A stretch of DNA of 18,236 nt from positions 1 through 18,236 of the forward strand of contig JAJTDX010000041.1 in the NCBI GenBank assembly GCA_021298235.1. The letters run 5' to 3'. Position numbers and translations under genes: made by a program. Source of the stretch: Cryomorphaceae bacterium. Lineage in GTDB: Bacteria > Bacteroidota > Bacteroidia > Flavobacteriales > Crocinitomicaceae. A model generated the notes under the pieces. That model saw only the letters and a program-made list of their open reading frames with translations, ran no database searches and was not told where the DNA came from. Of this stretch, positions 7,889-16,532 are shown piece after piece; within the stretch, counting starts at the first letter, position 1; every line of letters begins with the position of its first letter.

Positions 7889-8503
7889 ATGCTGTTAGAA
7901 ATAAACCCGTACAATATAGATCGTCGTAGCATCTCACGAACAGTTGACGAACTTCGAAAAGGATCAATCATCATATTCCCTACAGATACCGTTTATGCTA
8001 TCGGATGTGACTTGTTCAGCAAGAAAGGGCTTCAGGAGTTGGCACGATTTAAAAATATAAAATTGAGCAAAGCTAACTTCTCAATTATCTGCCCCGACCT
8101 GAGTGATCTTTCATCCTACGTTAAACAGTTGGACAGGTCCATCTTTAAATTACTCAAACAAAATCTTCCGGGACCGTTTACTTTTATTTTAAATGCTTCC
8201 AATGAGGTTCCGAAATTGTTTGATTCGAATAAAAAAGAAATCGGAATTCGAATTCCTGACAATCCAATTACACTTGCATTGGCCAGCGCATTGGGCAAAC
8301 CTATTGCCGTTACATCCCTGCACAACGAGGATGATCATATTCAGGAATATTTTGCTGACCCTTATTCCATCTACGAAACGTTTGGTGAACAAGTACCTTT
8401 GATCATAGATGGAGGGTACGGAAAACTGGAAGCATCGACCATTGTAGACTGTACAACAGGTGCTCCTGAAATCATACGACAGGGAGCCGGAGAGTTGGTG
8501 TGA
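7889..8503 (+). CDS. Sua5/YciO/YrdC/YwlC family protein (threonylcarbamoyl-AMP synthase-like)
   Basis: This is a 204-residue cytoplasmic protein of the family that makes threonylcarbamoyl-AMP for the t6A modification of tRNAs decoding ANN codons. PTDTVYAIGCDL (about 31-42), SIICPDLSDL, LPGPFTFIL, IGIRIPDNP and the ending STIVDCT...IIRQGAGEL are all family features. The segment RFKNIKLSKANFSII lacks the Lys-Arg-x4-Pro signature of classic TsaC/Sua5 and is closer to the YciO/YwlC branch, so true TsaC activity is not assured. It is the last gene of the mutL cluster; only seven bases separate its stop from that of the convergent gene at 8511. Confidence 0.92.
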   Translation: MLLEINPYNIDRRSISRTVDELRKGSIIIFPTDTVYAIGCDLFSKKGLQELARFKNIKLSKANFSIICPDLSDLSSYVKQLDRSIFKLLKQNLPGPFTFILNASNEVPKLFDSNKKEIGIRIPDNPITLALASALGKPIAVTSLHNEDDHIQEYFADPYSIYETFGEQVPLIIDGGYGKLEASTIVDCTTGAPEIIRQGAGELV

Positions 8504-8510
8504 TTAAATA

Positions 8511-10469
8511 TTATAACAAAGAATTGGTGTAGATTGAATTTACTGCATTATCAAAATCCATCTGAATTTGTTTGTCCCTTCGCAATGACTCCTTGTAATA
8601 TTGATACCAATATTGAATCGAACTTTTTAAAGCTTTGTAATTAATGTTTGATGGATTTTTAGAAACTGCAAGATCTATAAAACCTTTTGTATTACTTAAC
8701 AAATGTGCTCCACATAGCATGTACGATGATTTTACGGCAAAAGGTTCTTTTTTAATTTCGGAAATTGATTTAAAATCTTTCATCGAAATCCACAAATTGA
8801 TGATAATCTCCACTAAAAAATAACCCAGCCCAATTTCCTTAATTTTCGAAAAGTCAACATTTAATTTCTCCAAGAGCATCTTAAAATCTAACAAACTTAA
8901 ATCTCCAACAAGTTTCAAATTTAAACATTGATTGTTTTGAATAATTAACGGAACCCTCTTGACAGCCCACTGAAAAATCTCATCATAATATCCCTCTTCA
9001 GAAGAGGATATTTCGGTCGATTGTAAACGTATTATAAGATCAGTGAGTTCGAAAACAAAAGTCTCATCTTTGACCAAGTCATTAAACACAGATATTTTTT
9101 CTCCTAGTATATAGACACTGAAGTCTTTGGAAATGATCTCACCATGAAAGGATGCGGCAATTGTTTTTCGAATTAGTTCGTGGTCGAGATCAACTATTGA
9201 CTCGTTTTCCGCGATTTCAATTTGATTAGCTATTGTTTTAACTATTTGTGCTAAATCGAAACTGATCTGATTTTTTAACCAATCTACAGTTTTTTTAAGT
9301 TTCAGACTTTCTGAACCACTGTTCATGATTTTCGAAATTAACATCTGAAGCTGGCTGTAAGTTTCATTATCCAGCTCTTTATCAAATGAGGATAACAAAT
9401 CATAAATAGACAGAATATCGTCGAAAATCTCACTCAAACTATCAATCCCTGTAGTTTCCTCGAGGCGTTGAGTTATGTCTGTAGAACTATGAATTACTTC
9501 AATTAAACTTCGAATATCAACATCTTCTAATTTTAAATTGTCAATATATTCTGAGATCTCCGACGATTGAACATCAAGGAGAGATACAACTCTTTGAAAA
9601 TCTTCGTCATCAACACATAAGTTGATTAATCTTGAAGGACTTATGGGGTTTAACTCCAAAATCTTTGTCTCAAAATCCGAGCTAAATTCCACAGAATTTG
9701 ATTGATGGAACTTGTCTAAATGCTTCCGAATGACACAATCAAATATTGCCACAATGAAAGGATTATTATCCTTTACCTCAGACAATCCAAAATCAACTTT
9801 TTGAATGAAGACATTCTTTATTTTTTTTAGATCCTCTATAAAGGTTTCCTTGAATTTTGAATTAGATAAAACTGTAGAAGCTATTTCTTTTACGAATTCA
9901 GAATGCGAACCACCATATTGATTTTTATTTGAGAAAAACGTATTGCAAATCATTCCAACCAATCCGCTGATACCGATGACACAATAATCGTACGCGTCAG
10001 GAATTATGTCACCATATTTTTCCTTATAATCATTTAAAACGTCCTTAACCTCAGTGTTCGTCAGCATGACAAAAAGAGGATCGTCTTCGGTTGAAATAGA
10101 ATTGGAAGCGAGATAATTTTCTGAAGAAATTGTTAAGGATTTAAAATCTTCAAATTGTATGGTATCCAATTTCGGAAACGTATATCGATTATTTACAGAA
10201 GCACTTAATTCCTCCCTGTTGACATTTATTTCCTCGCTACTTATTTCAGTCAACGCTTCGATTTCATCCAAGGAAAGATCACCAATAAAACTATTTAAGG
10301 TATCGAGTTGTGCATTAAGTTCTTGAATATTCTCCTTGGCTTCATTATTCCTCAATTCGATATCACTCATGGCGTTTTCAGCCTCAAGTTTTGTTTGTTC
10401 GAGTTGATTCAATTGATGATTCTGCGATAATGCTACTTTTTCAATTTTATCCTCATCCTCATTTTTCAT
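8511..10469 (-). CDS. Large acidic coiled-coil protein, partner of the PH/TerB-like membrane protein
   Basis: I do not recognise this 652-residue protein. Residues about 5-62 are a strong coiled coil (Glu/Gln/Asn/Leu heptads). The rest is acidic, helical and rich in Leu, Ile and Ser. One short hydrophobic stretch (CVIGISGLVGMICNTFF, about 162-180) might touch or cross a membrane, but there is no signal peptide. No enzyme motif is visible. It begins two bases after the stop of the 534-residue gene, so the two are almost certainly co-translated. The C-terminal coil of the first protein is encoded next to the N-terminal coil of this one, suggesting they bind through those coils. Codon and residue use look richer in A+T than the mutL block, by eye. 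Confidence 0.9.
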   Translation of the reverse strand: MKNEDEDKIEKVALSQNHQLNQLEQTKLEAENAMSDIELRNNEAKENIQELNAQLDTLNSFIGDLSLDEIEALTEISSEEINVNREELSASVNNRYTFPKLDTIQFEDFKSLTISSENYLASNSISTEDDPLFVMLTNTEVKDVLNDYKEKYGDIIPDAYDYCVIGISGLVGMICNTFFSNKNQYGGSHSEFVKEIASTVLSNSKFKETFIEDLKKIKNVFIQKVDFGLSEVKDNNPFIVAIFDCVIRKHLDKFHQSNSVEFSSDFETKILELNPISPSRLINLCVDDEDFQRVVSLLDVQSSEISEYIDNLKLEDVDIRSLIEVIHSSTDITQRLEETTGIDSLSEIFDDILSIYDLLSSFDKELDNETYSQLQMLISKIMNSGSESLKLKKTVDWLKNQISFDLAQIVKTIANQIEIAENESIVDLDHELIRKTIAASFHGEIISKDFSVYILGEKISVFNDLVKDETFVFELTDLIIRLQSTEISSSEEGYYDEIFQWAVKRVPLIIQNNQCLNLKLVGDLSLLDFKMLLEKLNVDFSKIKEIGLGYFLVEIIINLWISMKDFKSISEIKKEPFAVKSSYMLCGAHLLSNTKGFIDLAVSKNPSNINYKALKSSIQYWYQYYKESLRRDKQIQMDFDNAVNSIYTNSLL

Positions 10470-10471
10470 AA

Positions 10472-12076
10472 TTAAGCCTCTTGTAATTTTTTCGCTTCCA
10501 ATTGATCAGCCTCTAACTTCTTTTTTGAATTCTTCAGAACATTTTCAAATAATTCTAAGCGCGTTTTAATTTTTGCAATCAACTCTGAATTCTGTTCGAC
10601 ATCAACTAAGGCATTTGTTAAGCGTTCCGTGAGCAAATTCATGTCTTGACTGAGAAGATTGATTTTTTCTTGATGATTCATTAATATTTTTTGGATCAAG
10701 GCTTCTCTTTTATTTTTAATTTCTCTTTCCTCTGCACCAGACATATAATCAATACCGACTTTTATTCCATATGCAAGTCCAGCCAAAACCAAAATTCCAC
10801 CAACCATAGCATTGATACCAGGAATAAACGCCACTAAAGATCCAAGAGCGGCTAAACCGGATGTTATACCAGCAGCGCTGAGTCCTGCAACTCCGGCAAA
10901 AGACAATACAATAATTGGGATTCCTCCTGCTGCAAGCGTACCAGAAATAGACATCATCCTTTTCTTAAATTCGTCAGGTGTAATTTCGCCTTTCTGTAAT
11001 TTAATTAGATAGTCCACTGATTCTTCGCACGCTTTATCATTCACTGGTGTGATGTGCATTATTTCGCGGTACTTTGCAATAATGGATTGATCATGCTCAC
11101 TTATCACCCCAAACTGAGATTTGGAAATTTTATAAAAGTCAGTCAATACAGCATGAACAATAGTCAGTTGATCACTTATGTGATAAGAGGAAATACTCGT
11201 CTTAAACTCTTCGAAATTTGAAGAAACATCCGTCTCCTCAGTCAGGTATTGTGTGACCTCAGTTCTCATTTCTGGAGTACAATCTAATTCATAAAATCGC
11301 TCGTATAGATTGGAGACCTCCAACGAGTTAATTTCTCCATCAGCTCGAATTAAAATAGCCAAATTTTTTAGGTACGCTAACTTAATACTTTCCGGATAAT
11401 CCTTCAACAGCTTGTCTACGTGACCTTTAAAGTGCCCATCTATTTTTAATCCAATCAGATTCTGTTTAAAACTTTCATGCTTAGATAAATAATAGAGAAA
11501 GTAAATAATCTCAACCCTGTTCTCGAAAAAATCCAGCGAATTATTATTTACAAAATATTCTATTGCATCGCTTTTTTGAATGTGTGAATTAATTGTTGAG
11601 AATAAATTCAGTCCTCCATCTATTGGAAGAATTTCCGCAGGCTTATCCTCCTCTTTTCCTCCAAACATTCCACCAACTTTGGATAATAAACTCATGCCTG
11701 AATCAATTATCCCATTTGAATCATCAGCAGTATACCCCACCTGTTTTACATCTGCAAAAAACAAACTATTGAAATGGTCTCCCGAAACTTTCAATAACCG
11801 TTTATTTGTTAGTAATGTACATTCAACTCCAGTGCCAAGTGGGGTCATAGCATCGTCAGAATACAAAATAATGATCTCATTTGCTTCTATTTGTTCATTC
11901 ATCCAAGTAGCTTTTGACAGATGGTCAGCTGGAATATTATTTCCGTAATAAAGATCCTTGGTATTGGCAACGTCTAAATAAAGAAAAGCAGGGATAATCG
12001 ATTGGAAAAGCTCTTCTGCTGAATTAAACTTAATAGGAATAGTTACATCAATAATTTGACTTGGAAATGTTTTCAT
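10472..12076 (-). CDS. Membrane protein with PH-like, TerB-like and C-terminal coiled-coil regions
   Basis: This 534-residue protein appears modular. Residues about 65-115 hold the motif ECTLLTNKRLLKV followed by a strand series, resembling bacterial PH (YokE/bPH-like) domains. Residues about 230-285, with LAILIRADGEINSLEV, resemble the helical TerB fold (hydrophobic helix, ADGEI, then a second helix). Residues about 375-445 are a glycine/alanine-rich hydrophobic segment long enough for two membrane helices (SAAGITSGLAALG ... PGINAMVGGILVLAGL). Residues about 447-534 are a charged coiled coil. TerB-like domains occur in membrane-linked stress systems and PH domains bind lipid or protein, so I infer a membrane-anchored sensor or scaffold working with the 652-residue protein. 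The domain calls are by motif only. Confidence 0.88.
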   Translation of the reverse strand: MKTFPSQIIDVTIPIKFNSAEELFQSIIPAFLYLDVANTKDLYYGNNIPADHLSKATWMNEQIEANEIIILYSDDAMTPLGTGVECTLLTNKRLLKVSGDHFNSLFFADVKQVGYTADDSNGIIDSGMSLLSKVGGMFGGKEEDKPAEILPIDGGLNLFSTINSHIQKSDAIEYFVNNNSLDFFENRVEIIYFLYYLSKHESFKQNLIGLKIDGHFKGHVDKLLKDYPESIKLAYLKNLAILIRADGEINSLEVSNLYERFYELDCTPEMRTEVTQYLTEETDVSSNFEEFKTSISSYHISDQLTIVHAVLTDFYKISKSQFGVISEHDQSIIAKYREIMHITPVNDKACEESVDYLIKLQKGEITPDEFKKRMMSISGTLAAGGIPIIVLSFAGVAGLSAAGITSGLAALGSLVAFIPGINAMVGGILVLAGLAYGIKVGIDYMSGAEEREIKNKREALIQKILMNHQEKINLLSQDMNLLTERLTNALVDVEQNSELIAKIKTRLELFENVLKNSKKKLEADQLEAKKLQEA

Positions 12077-12090
12077 AGACTAAACTTTTA

Positions 12091-12114
12091 ATAAAAATAA
12101 AAATAAAAATAAAA
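12091..12114. repeat. Tandem repeat (ATAAAA)x4 in the leader of the 534-residue gene
   Basis: Four perfect copies of the six-base unit lie in the 39-base gap between the acyltransferase gene and the 534-residue gene. Read on the coding (minus) strand the repeat contains overlapping TATTTTTA sequences, one base off the TAnnTTTG promoter box. The repeat ends 14 bases before the ATG. It could act as a promoter element, an A/U-rich translation enhancer or a slippage site that tunes expression; it could also be simple A+T drift. Confidence 0.75.
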
Positions 12115-12115
12115 T

Positions 12116-13180
12116 CTAATTAACTCCCTGTGCTGCAATACGAGACAGGTAAAATTCATTTGGACTCGGAAGACCAACATCCATAGGTTTCCATACGAAA
12201 CCTATTCCTCGTTTTAAATAAATAAATCCGGCAGCAGACAGCGCAGAAAGCTCGTTCCTATTTGGAAAAGTGTGATCGAAAGACCAATGTCGAACCAAAC
12301 TAACGCCTTCCCGAAACAACTTTTTCCTAACTTTTTTTATAAGTCCCGCCCCAGTACTTAAGTCTAGTGACGGATGGAGCAGCGATTGACAACAGTAGGC
12401 AATTCCATTTTTGTCAATATGGTATATGAACGAAGCCTGTAGCTCTCCTTTTTTAAAGAAATTAAAGGTTCTTACATTGGAATAATTTGGATTCGCATAA
12501 ATTCTCCACTTCTGAAAATCAAAATCCTGACTGATAAAACATGCTTTGATTCGATTCATACTTTCAAGTAAGCCATTCAGATCTATCGGTTCGTTGGATT
12601 CAATTAAATCGAACTCACGAACAAGTGAAGCATACCCGGCAGAGTGCCAAAGAACCTTAAAACGTGACATCACACACAATCCAAGAATTTTCACTTTTTC
12701 TTTGATTGTATTTTTTGGATTTAAAGACACCAGGAACGAATACGCCGGAAATAACTTGCCCACTGCAAGCGATTGTCCATTGTCGAAAGGAATTTCAAAA
12801 CCAAGCTTCATGAACGGCTTTTTAGCCGCTGTAAACCCCCAAATAACAGCGATATTTTGTTTTTTGCACTCTTCAAATAGGAATTCATAAATCCTATTGA
12901 AAATATTTTGTCCACGATATTCCGGATCAACCAGCGTATCCTCACTTTTCCCGGAGCGAATGATCACTCCATCAGCGTTTTTCAATACCATGGGAATAAC
13001 GCAATTGGTGCCTACAATTCTGTCGCCATCTTCAGCAATCACATATACGGAACTTCCATCCGGTGCATCATGAAATTCCCATCGAAACTGTTCCATCGTT
13101 CGAGATTTGCCATAAATTCGGTTATGAAAATCATTTATTTTCTCATAATCGTTCTCTGAAGCAAGTCGAAAAGTCACCAT
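12116..13180 (-). CDS. GNAT-type N-acyltransferase
   Basis: This is a 354-residue soluble protein. The N-terminal half carries a GNAT acetyltransferase pattern: RLASENDYEKINDFHNRIY, then VYVIAEDGDRIVGTN, then the CoA-binding loop DTLVDPEYRGQNIFNRIYE (about residues 82-100). The C-terminal half has a second alpha/beta pattern (VRTFNFFKKGELQASFIYHI onward), so a double GNAT or FemAB-like layout is possible. Its ATG overlaps the end of the deacetylase-like gene by seven bases (ATGGTGA), so the pair is translationally coupled and may modify the same polysaccharide or amino-sugar precursor. The acceptor is unknown. Confidence 0.85.
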   Translation of the reverse strand: MVTFRLASENDYEKINDFHNRIYGKSRTMEQFRWEFHDAPDGSSVYVIAEDGDRIVGTNCVIPMVLKNADGVIIRSGKSEDTLVDPEYRGQNIFNRIYEFLFEECKKQNIAVIWGFTAAKKPFMKLGFEIPFDNGQSLAVGKLFPAYSFLVSLNPKNTIKEKVKILGLCVMSRFKVLWHSAGYASLVREFDLIESNEPIDLNGLLESMNRIKACFISQDFDFQKWRIYANPNYSNVRTFNFFKKGELQASFIYHIDKNGIAYCCQSLLHPSLDLSTGAGLIKKVRKKLFREGVSLVRHWSFDHTFPNRNELSALSAAGFIYLKRGIGFVWKPMDVGLPSPNEFYLSRIAAQGVN

Positions 13181-14442
13181 TGAATACTGCTTTTTTTAAT
13201 TATTTCATCAGGCGTCAGACAATCAATTTTTTCTTCAGAAATAAACTCCAAAAGTCGCTTGTATTGCGTAAGATATTGTCCATACTTGTAGTCCGTAAAA
13301 AAAGTATTGTGCCACAACACTGAGAAATCACAATTATAGGGGTTTTGGCTGTATTCTTCGATAATCGTCTCAGCAATATTTTCTGCCGGGAAGTGCATGT
13401 ATTTGTGAAAGGTCCCGTCCATAAAATGAAGTGGTGCCTCGACAAAACTAAACGGTTTATCCTGCTCCACGTTATAAGGTTGAAATGCTTTGCCATACGA
13501 ATTTCTAAATCCGAAGTGTTCCGCAAATCCCAGACTGGCATCGAATGAAAGCTTCGAATCCTCAATGTTCTTCCAGTCGCTGTGTGTTCTGAAATTCAAA
13601 AAATGATATCTATTGAATCCAGTTTCGAGCTTGCTTTTCTCCAGTTCAGCATCGATATCCATTGAAGAACAGGATTTGTGAAGACCATTCGCGTTGTTTG
13701 ACGTTTGGACCAACTCTATGAGCGACTTTTCCTTTGAGAGGTCATAATCCGCATTCATAATTCCTGATTCACCTCTGCCCTTGTTGACCAGCCAAAAAAA
13801 GGTAGAACGAACATCATGCTCATCGTGCAGTCGGACTATTCGATCCAGATTTCTCCAGTGAGGACGTCGCATCAATTCCATGAATAATAACTTGAGAATC
13901 ACAAGCGGTTTGAAATTTTTCACGGCCCAAAATCCGTCCTGAAGAAATGAACCGTACAAGGTATCAATGTCGTGCGAAAGAAAAAAAACACTCTTCTGCT
14001 TTTTCGGAATAATGTGCCATTTTTCGTAAAGCGCATCTATCTCTTTCTGTACGAGATTTTGAGTAATTACACCATGTTTATTTTGAAATGATGCCTCGTA
14101 CTTATAGCGTCCAATAGCATCGAAATCATTCGCTGGCGCGTTCAATTCCTGAAGGCAATTCACCATGTAAAAAATTGAAGCGATCATATCTTTATTGCCT
14201 GCACCATCGATTATTCCCTTGGTTGGATCAAACTGGATCTTAAACACTTGAGAATTGCGAAGCTCCTCGTAAAATTCTACAGCAATAAATTCCGAACCTT
14301 CATGCTGATGATCCCAGATAAGCTGAGCATTTTGTGGATTGTCTGCGACAATGAAAGTAAAAGCTCCGTTGTTCTCAATTAACTTGAGCACATAGGTCAC
14401 TATGTTGGAATACGCTTGATTTTTTCTAATATAAACCTTCAT
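13174..14442 (-). CDS. Polysaccharide deacetylase-like protein
   Basis: This is a 422-residue protein of the NodB-like carbohydrate esterase superfamily as found in Bacteroidota surface-polysaccharide gene clusters. It has a roughly 130-residue N-terminal domain, then the catalytic part. SHDIDTLYG (His157, Asp158, Asp160) is the NodB Asp motif, NGLHKS (His255) stands where these proteins have a GLHPS metal-binding segment, and HFMDGTF and LWHNTFF are late family motifs. The Pro in GLHPS is Lys here. No signal peptide is seen. The function would be removal of N-acetyl groups from a glycan or its precursor. It is the first gene of a minus-strand group with the acyltransferase and perhaps the two large proteins downstream. 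Confidence 0.87.
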   Translation of the reverse strand: MKVYIRKNQAYSNIVTYVLKLIENNGAFTFIVADNPQNAQLIWDHQHEGSEFIAVEFYEELRNSQVFKIQFDPTKGIIDGAGNKDMIASIFYMVNCLQELNAPANDFDAIGRYKYEASFQNKHGVITQNLVQKEIDALYEKWHIIPKKQKSVFFLSHDIDTLYGSFLQDGFWAVKNFKPLVILKLLFMELMRRPHWRNLDRIVRLHDEHDVRSTFFWLVNKGRGESGIMNADYDLSKEKSLIELVQTSNNANGLHKSCSSMDIDAELEKSKLETGFNRYHFLNFRTHSDWKNIEDSKLSFDASLGFAEHFGFRNSYGKAFQPYNVEQDKPFSFVEAPLHFMDGTFHKYMHFPAENIAETIIEEYSQNPYNCDFSVLWHNTFFTDYKYGQYLTQYKRLLEFISEEKIDCLTPDEIIKKSSIQW

Positions 14443-14565
14443 CGCAGGTAGAACGGTGGTTGAAAATACATAATTTAAGCGTAAACGAGTTAATCAAGTA
14501 AGTAGTGTTGATAGTTTCATGCGCTTCGCTATAGAAGCGAACATTAATTTCCTCAATTTAGCCTC
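14443..14565. promoter_or_regulatory. Divergent intergenic region with inverted repeat
   Basis: The 123-base gap separates divergent genes and should carry both promoters, but no good TTG...TAnnTTTG pair is visible on either strand. It contains TTCGCT (14525-14530) and AGCGAA (14536-14541), and overlapping this CGCTTC (14522-14527) with GAAGCG (14534-14539). The two alternative six-base stems could form a small hairpin or a binding site in the leader of the rightward gene. Confidence 0.4.
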
Positions 14566-16005
14566 ATGGTACTAAGCAGATTCTGGTTAATCATTTTCAT
14601 CAGCTCCTTGCTATTCATAGTTGCAGGACTTTTTCTGAACAAGCATTACAACATTGATTACATTCTCAATGGCAAAAAAGACGACCCGGTATTAATTTCT
14701 GAAACGTATGCATATACATTGCCTGCACCGCTGAGAGATAGTATCCAATCTTCTCCTGATCAATCATATGTGTTGAATGTAAACCCTTCGGACCCAGATA
14801 CGACATACACCATAAAAAACAAAGTAGTACAAGTTTTCAGCGGTGTTCAAAAATCAGATGGATTACTACAAACGTGCAAAAACAGCTTGTTCGACATCAT
14901 TCTCCCGCTTCTCGCCTATCTGGCATTTTTCTGTGGGATTATGCAATTACTCATCGACTCTGGTGCAACCGAGAAATTAGCCAACAGGCTTAGTCCCCTC
15001 TTCGTAAAAGTGTTCCCATCGGTTCCTAAAGGCCACGAATCCATTTCGTACATGACCTTGAATTTCTCCGCGAACTTCCTTGGATTGGATTCAGCCGCTA
15101 CGCCCTTTGGTCTCAAAGCAATGCAAAGCTTACAGGAAATCAACCCTGAAAAAGACAAAGCAAGTGATGCTCAAATTATGTTCATGTGTTTGCATGCTGC
15201 GGGACTAACCTTGATACCGACATCAATCATTGGTTACCGAGCTGCTCAGGATGCGGCCAATCCAGCAGATGTGATGTTGCCCTGTATCATTACGTCATTT
15301 ATTGGTACAATTGCAGCCTTTATAATTGTTGGGATTCGTCAGCGTGTCAATTTTAAGAGTGCCACCTTGCTTCTAACGATCTTTTCCGTTATCGCTGCCA
15401 TCATTGGTTTAATGTTCTACGTTTCCAGTCTTGATTTAATTGGAAAGAATTACTTTACTGGCAATTTCTCAGGGTTACTATTGATCGGAATCATTGCATT
15501 CACACTCATCTTCGCTTTTCTTCACGAAAAGAAATTCAAAGAAAAAGATACCACCGTGTTCGATTCATTTGTCAGCGGAGCCAAGAACGGAATGCAAACG
15601 GGAGTTACAATCTTCCCATACGTCCTTGGAATGCTCGTTGCCATCTCTGTTTTTCGAAACAGTGGTTTGTTCGAAGTAATCAGTACTTGGATTTCACAAG
15701 GGTTCTATTATTTGGGCGCAAGCAAAGAAATAACTGATTCGTTACCTGTTGCTATGCTTCGACCATTCAGCTCGGGAGGATCGCGTGGATTCATGATCGA
15801 TGCCATGAACACCTACGGGGTAGATTCATTGACAGGAAGGTTGAGCTGTATTTTCCAATGCAGTGCCGAAACCACCTTCTATGTGATTGCTGTTTACTTT
15901 GGAGCAGTGAATATCAGGAATACCCGATATACGCTCGGCACCATGTTACTTGTAGACTTGATCTGCGTTCTTACCGCAATTGGAGTGGCACTCTGGTTTT
16001 TTTAA
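14566..16005 (+). CDS. Nucleoside recognition (Gate) domain membrane protein, SpmA/SpmB fusion type
   Basis: This is a 479-residue integral membrane protein. After one N-terminal helix (about 7-25) and a short exported loop come two nucleoside-recognition (Gate) domains. The first includes NFLGLDSAATPFGLKAM (about 168-184), the hallmark of spore maturation protein A. The second includes LRPFSSGGSRGFMIDAM and CSAETTFYVIAVYFG (from about 403), the hallmark of SpmB. In Bacteroidota these two proteins are fused and occur in non-spore-formers; the transported or sensed molecule is not known. No Shine-Dalgarno sequence is evident. The repeat-protein gene begins six bases after the stop, so they probably share a transcript. 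Confidence 0.93.
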   Translation: MVLSRFWLIIFISSLLFIVAGLFLNKHYNIDYILNGKKDDPVLISETYAYTLPAPLRDSIQSSPDQSYVLNVNPSDPDTTYTIKNKVVQVFSGVQKSDGLLQTCKNSLFDIILPLLAYLAFFCGIMQLLIDSGATEKLANRLSPLFVKVFPSVPKGHESISYMTLNFSANFLGLDSAATPFGLKAMQSLQEINPEKDKASDAQIMFMCLHAAGLTLIPTSIIGYRAAQDAANPADVMLPCIITSFIGTIAAFIIVGIRQRVNFKSATLLLTIFSVIAAIIGLMFYVSSLDLIGKNYFTGNFSGLLLIGIIAFTLIFAFLHEKKFKEKDTTVFDSFVSGAKNGMQTGVTIFPYVLGMLVAISVFRNSGLFEVISTWISQGFYYLGASKEITDSLPVAMLRPFSSGGSRGFMIDAMNTYGVDSLTGRLSCIFQCSAETTFYVIAVYFGAVNIRNTRYTLGTMLLVDLICVLTAIGVALWFF

Positions 16006-16011
16006 CTTCTC

Positions 16012-16500
16012 ATGAGAAATCCATTTAAGCGAAAGAAAAATACGGAAGTCAGCAAAACAGTTTTGCCTGAAAAGGTAGCGATCAAACCCATCAACTATTC
16101 TGCGAAGATCATTCTTGCATGGGCAAAAGCGATCGAAGGGAACGAAGATTTGAGGTTATGGCTTCATGAGAATGGGTATCCTGAATTAACTATGGCAGTA
16201 TATGCCATTGAGCTAAAGGAGGAAGCGCGCAAATGGCTCATGAACAATGGCTATCCGCATCTAATGGCAATGATCAATGCCGCAGAAGGCAACGAAAATG
16301 CGCAAAAGTGGTTGCAGGTGCATCAGTTTGACATTCTTTATCATATGGCTCAGGCGATCGAAGATGAACAAGAATCCTGGCAGTGGCTGGCAAAAAATGT
16401 GACCGCAGATATGTTCATTTTAACGCAATCAATCAAAGCTGTCAAAGACAAGATCGAGGCACAGCACAATGATATTCATACGTTTAGGAGAGATAAGTGA
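16012..16500 (+). CDS. 25-residue Trp-repeat protein (unknown function)
   Basis: I do not know this 162-residue soluble protein. After a basic N-terminus (RNPFKRKK) and a linker it consists of four 25-residue helical repeats plus a degenerate fifth. The key Trp falls at residues 50, 75, 100 and 125, and the small residue before an acidic pair (pattern A-I/A-E) at 40, 65, 90 and 115, with Ser140 in the remnant. A GYP-x-L loop closes the first two repeats. The exact spacing implies a compact alpha-solenoid suited to protein binding. It follows the nucleoside-recognition gene by six bases, so it may be a cytoplasmic partner of that membrane protein. Confidence 0.9.
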   Translation: MRNPFKRKKNTEVSKTVLPEKVAIKPINYSAKIILAWAKAIEGNEDLRLWLHENGYPELTMAVYAIELKEEARKWLMNNGYPHLMAMINAAEGNENAQKWLQVHQFDILYHMAQAIEDEQESWQWLAKNVTADMFILTQSIKAVKDKIEAQHNDIHTFRRDK

Positions 16501-16532
16501 TACTTATTATCATTCATTTTGTTATCTTAAAA

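Noticed and set aside
11580..11948. Plus-strand open frame of 122 codons opposite the 534-residue gene
   Set aside because: It is antisense to a longer, coherent protein and its translation has no domain pattern or promoter.
13215..13565. Open frame of 116 codons inside the deacetylase-like gene on the same strand
   Set aside because: It lies wholly within a gene with clear family motifs in another frame and shows no protein features of its own.
14522..14541. Terminator in the divergent gap
   Set aside because: The inverted repeat has only six base pairs and no T-run, and it lies between divergent starts where no transcript should end.
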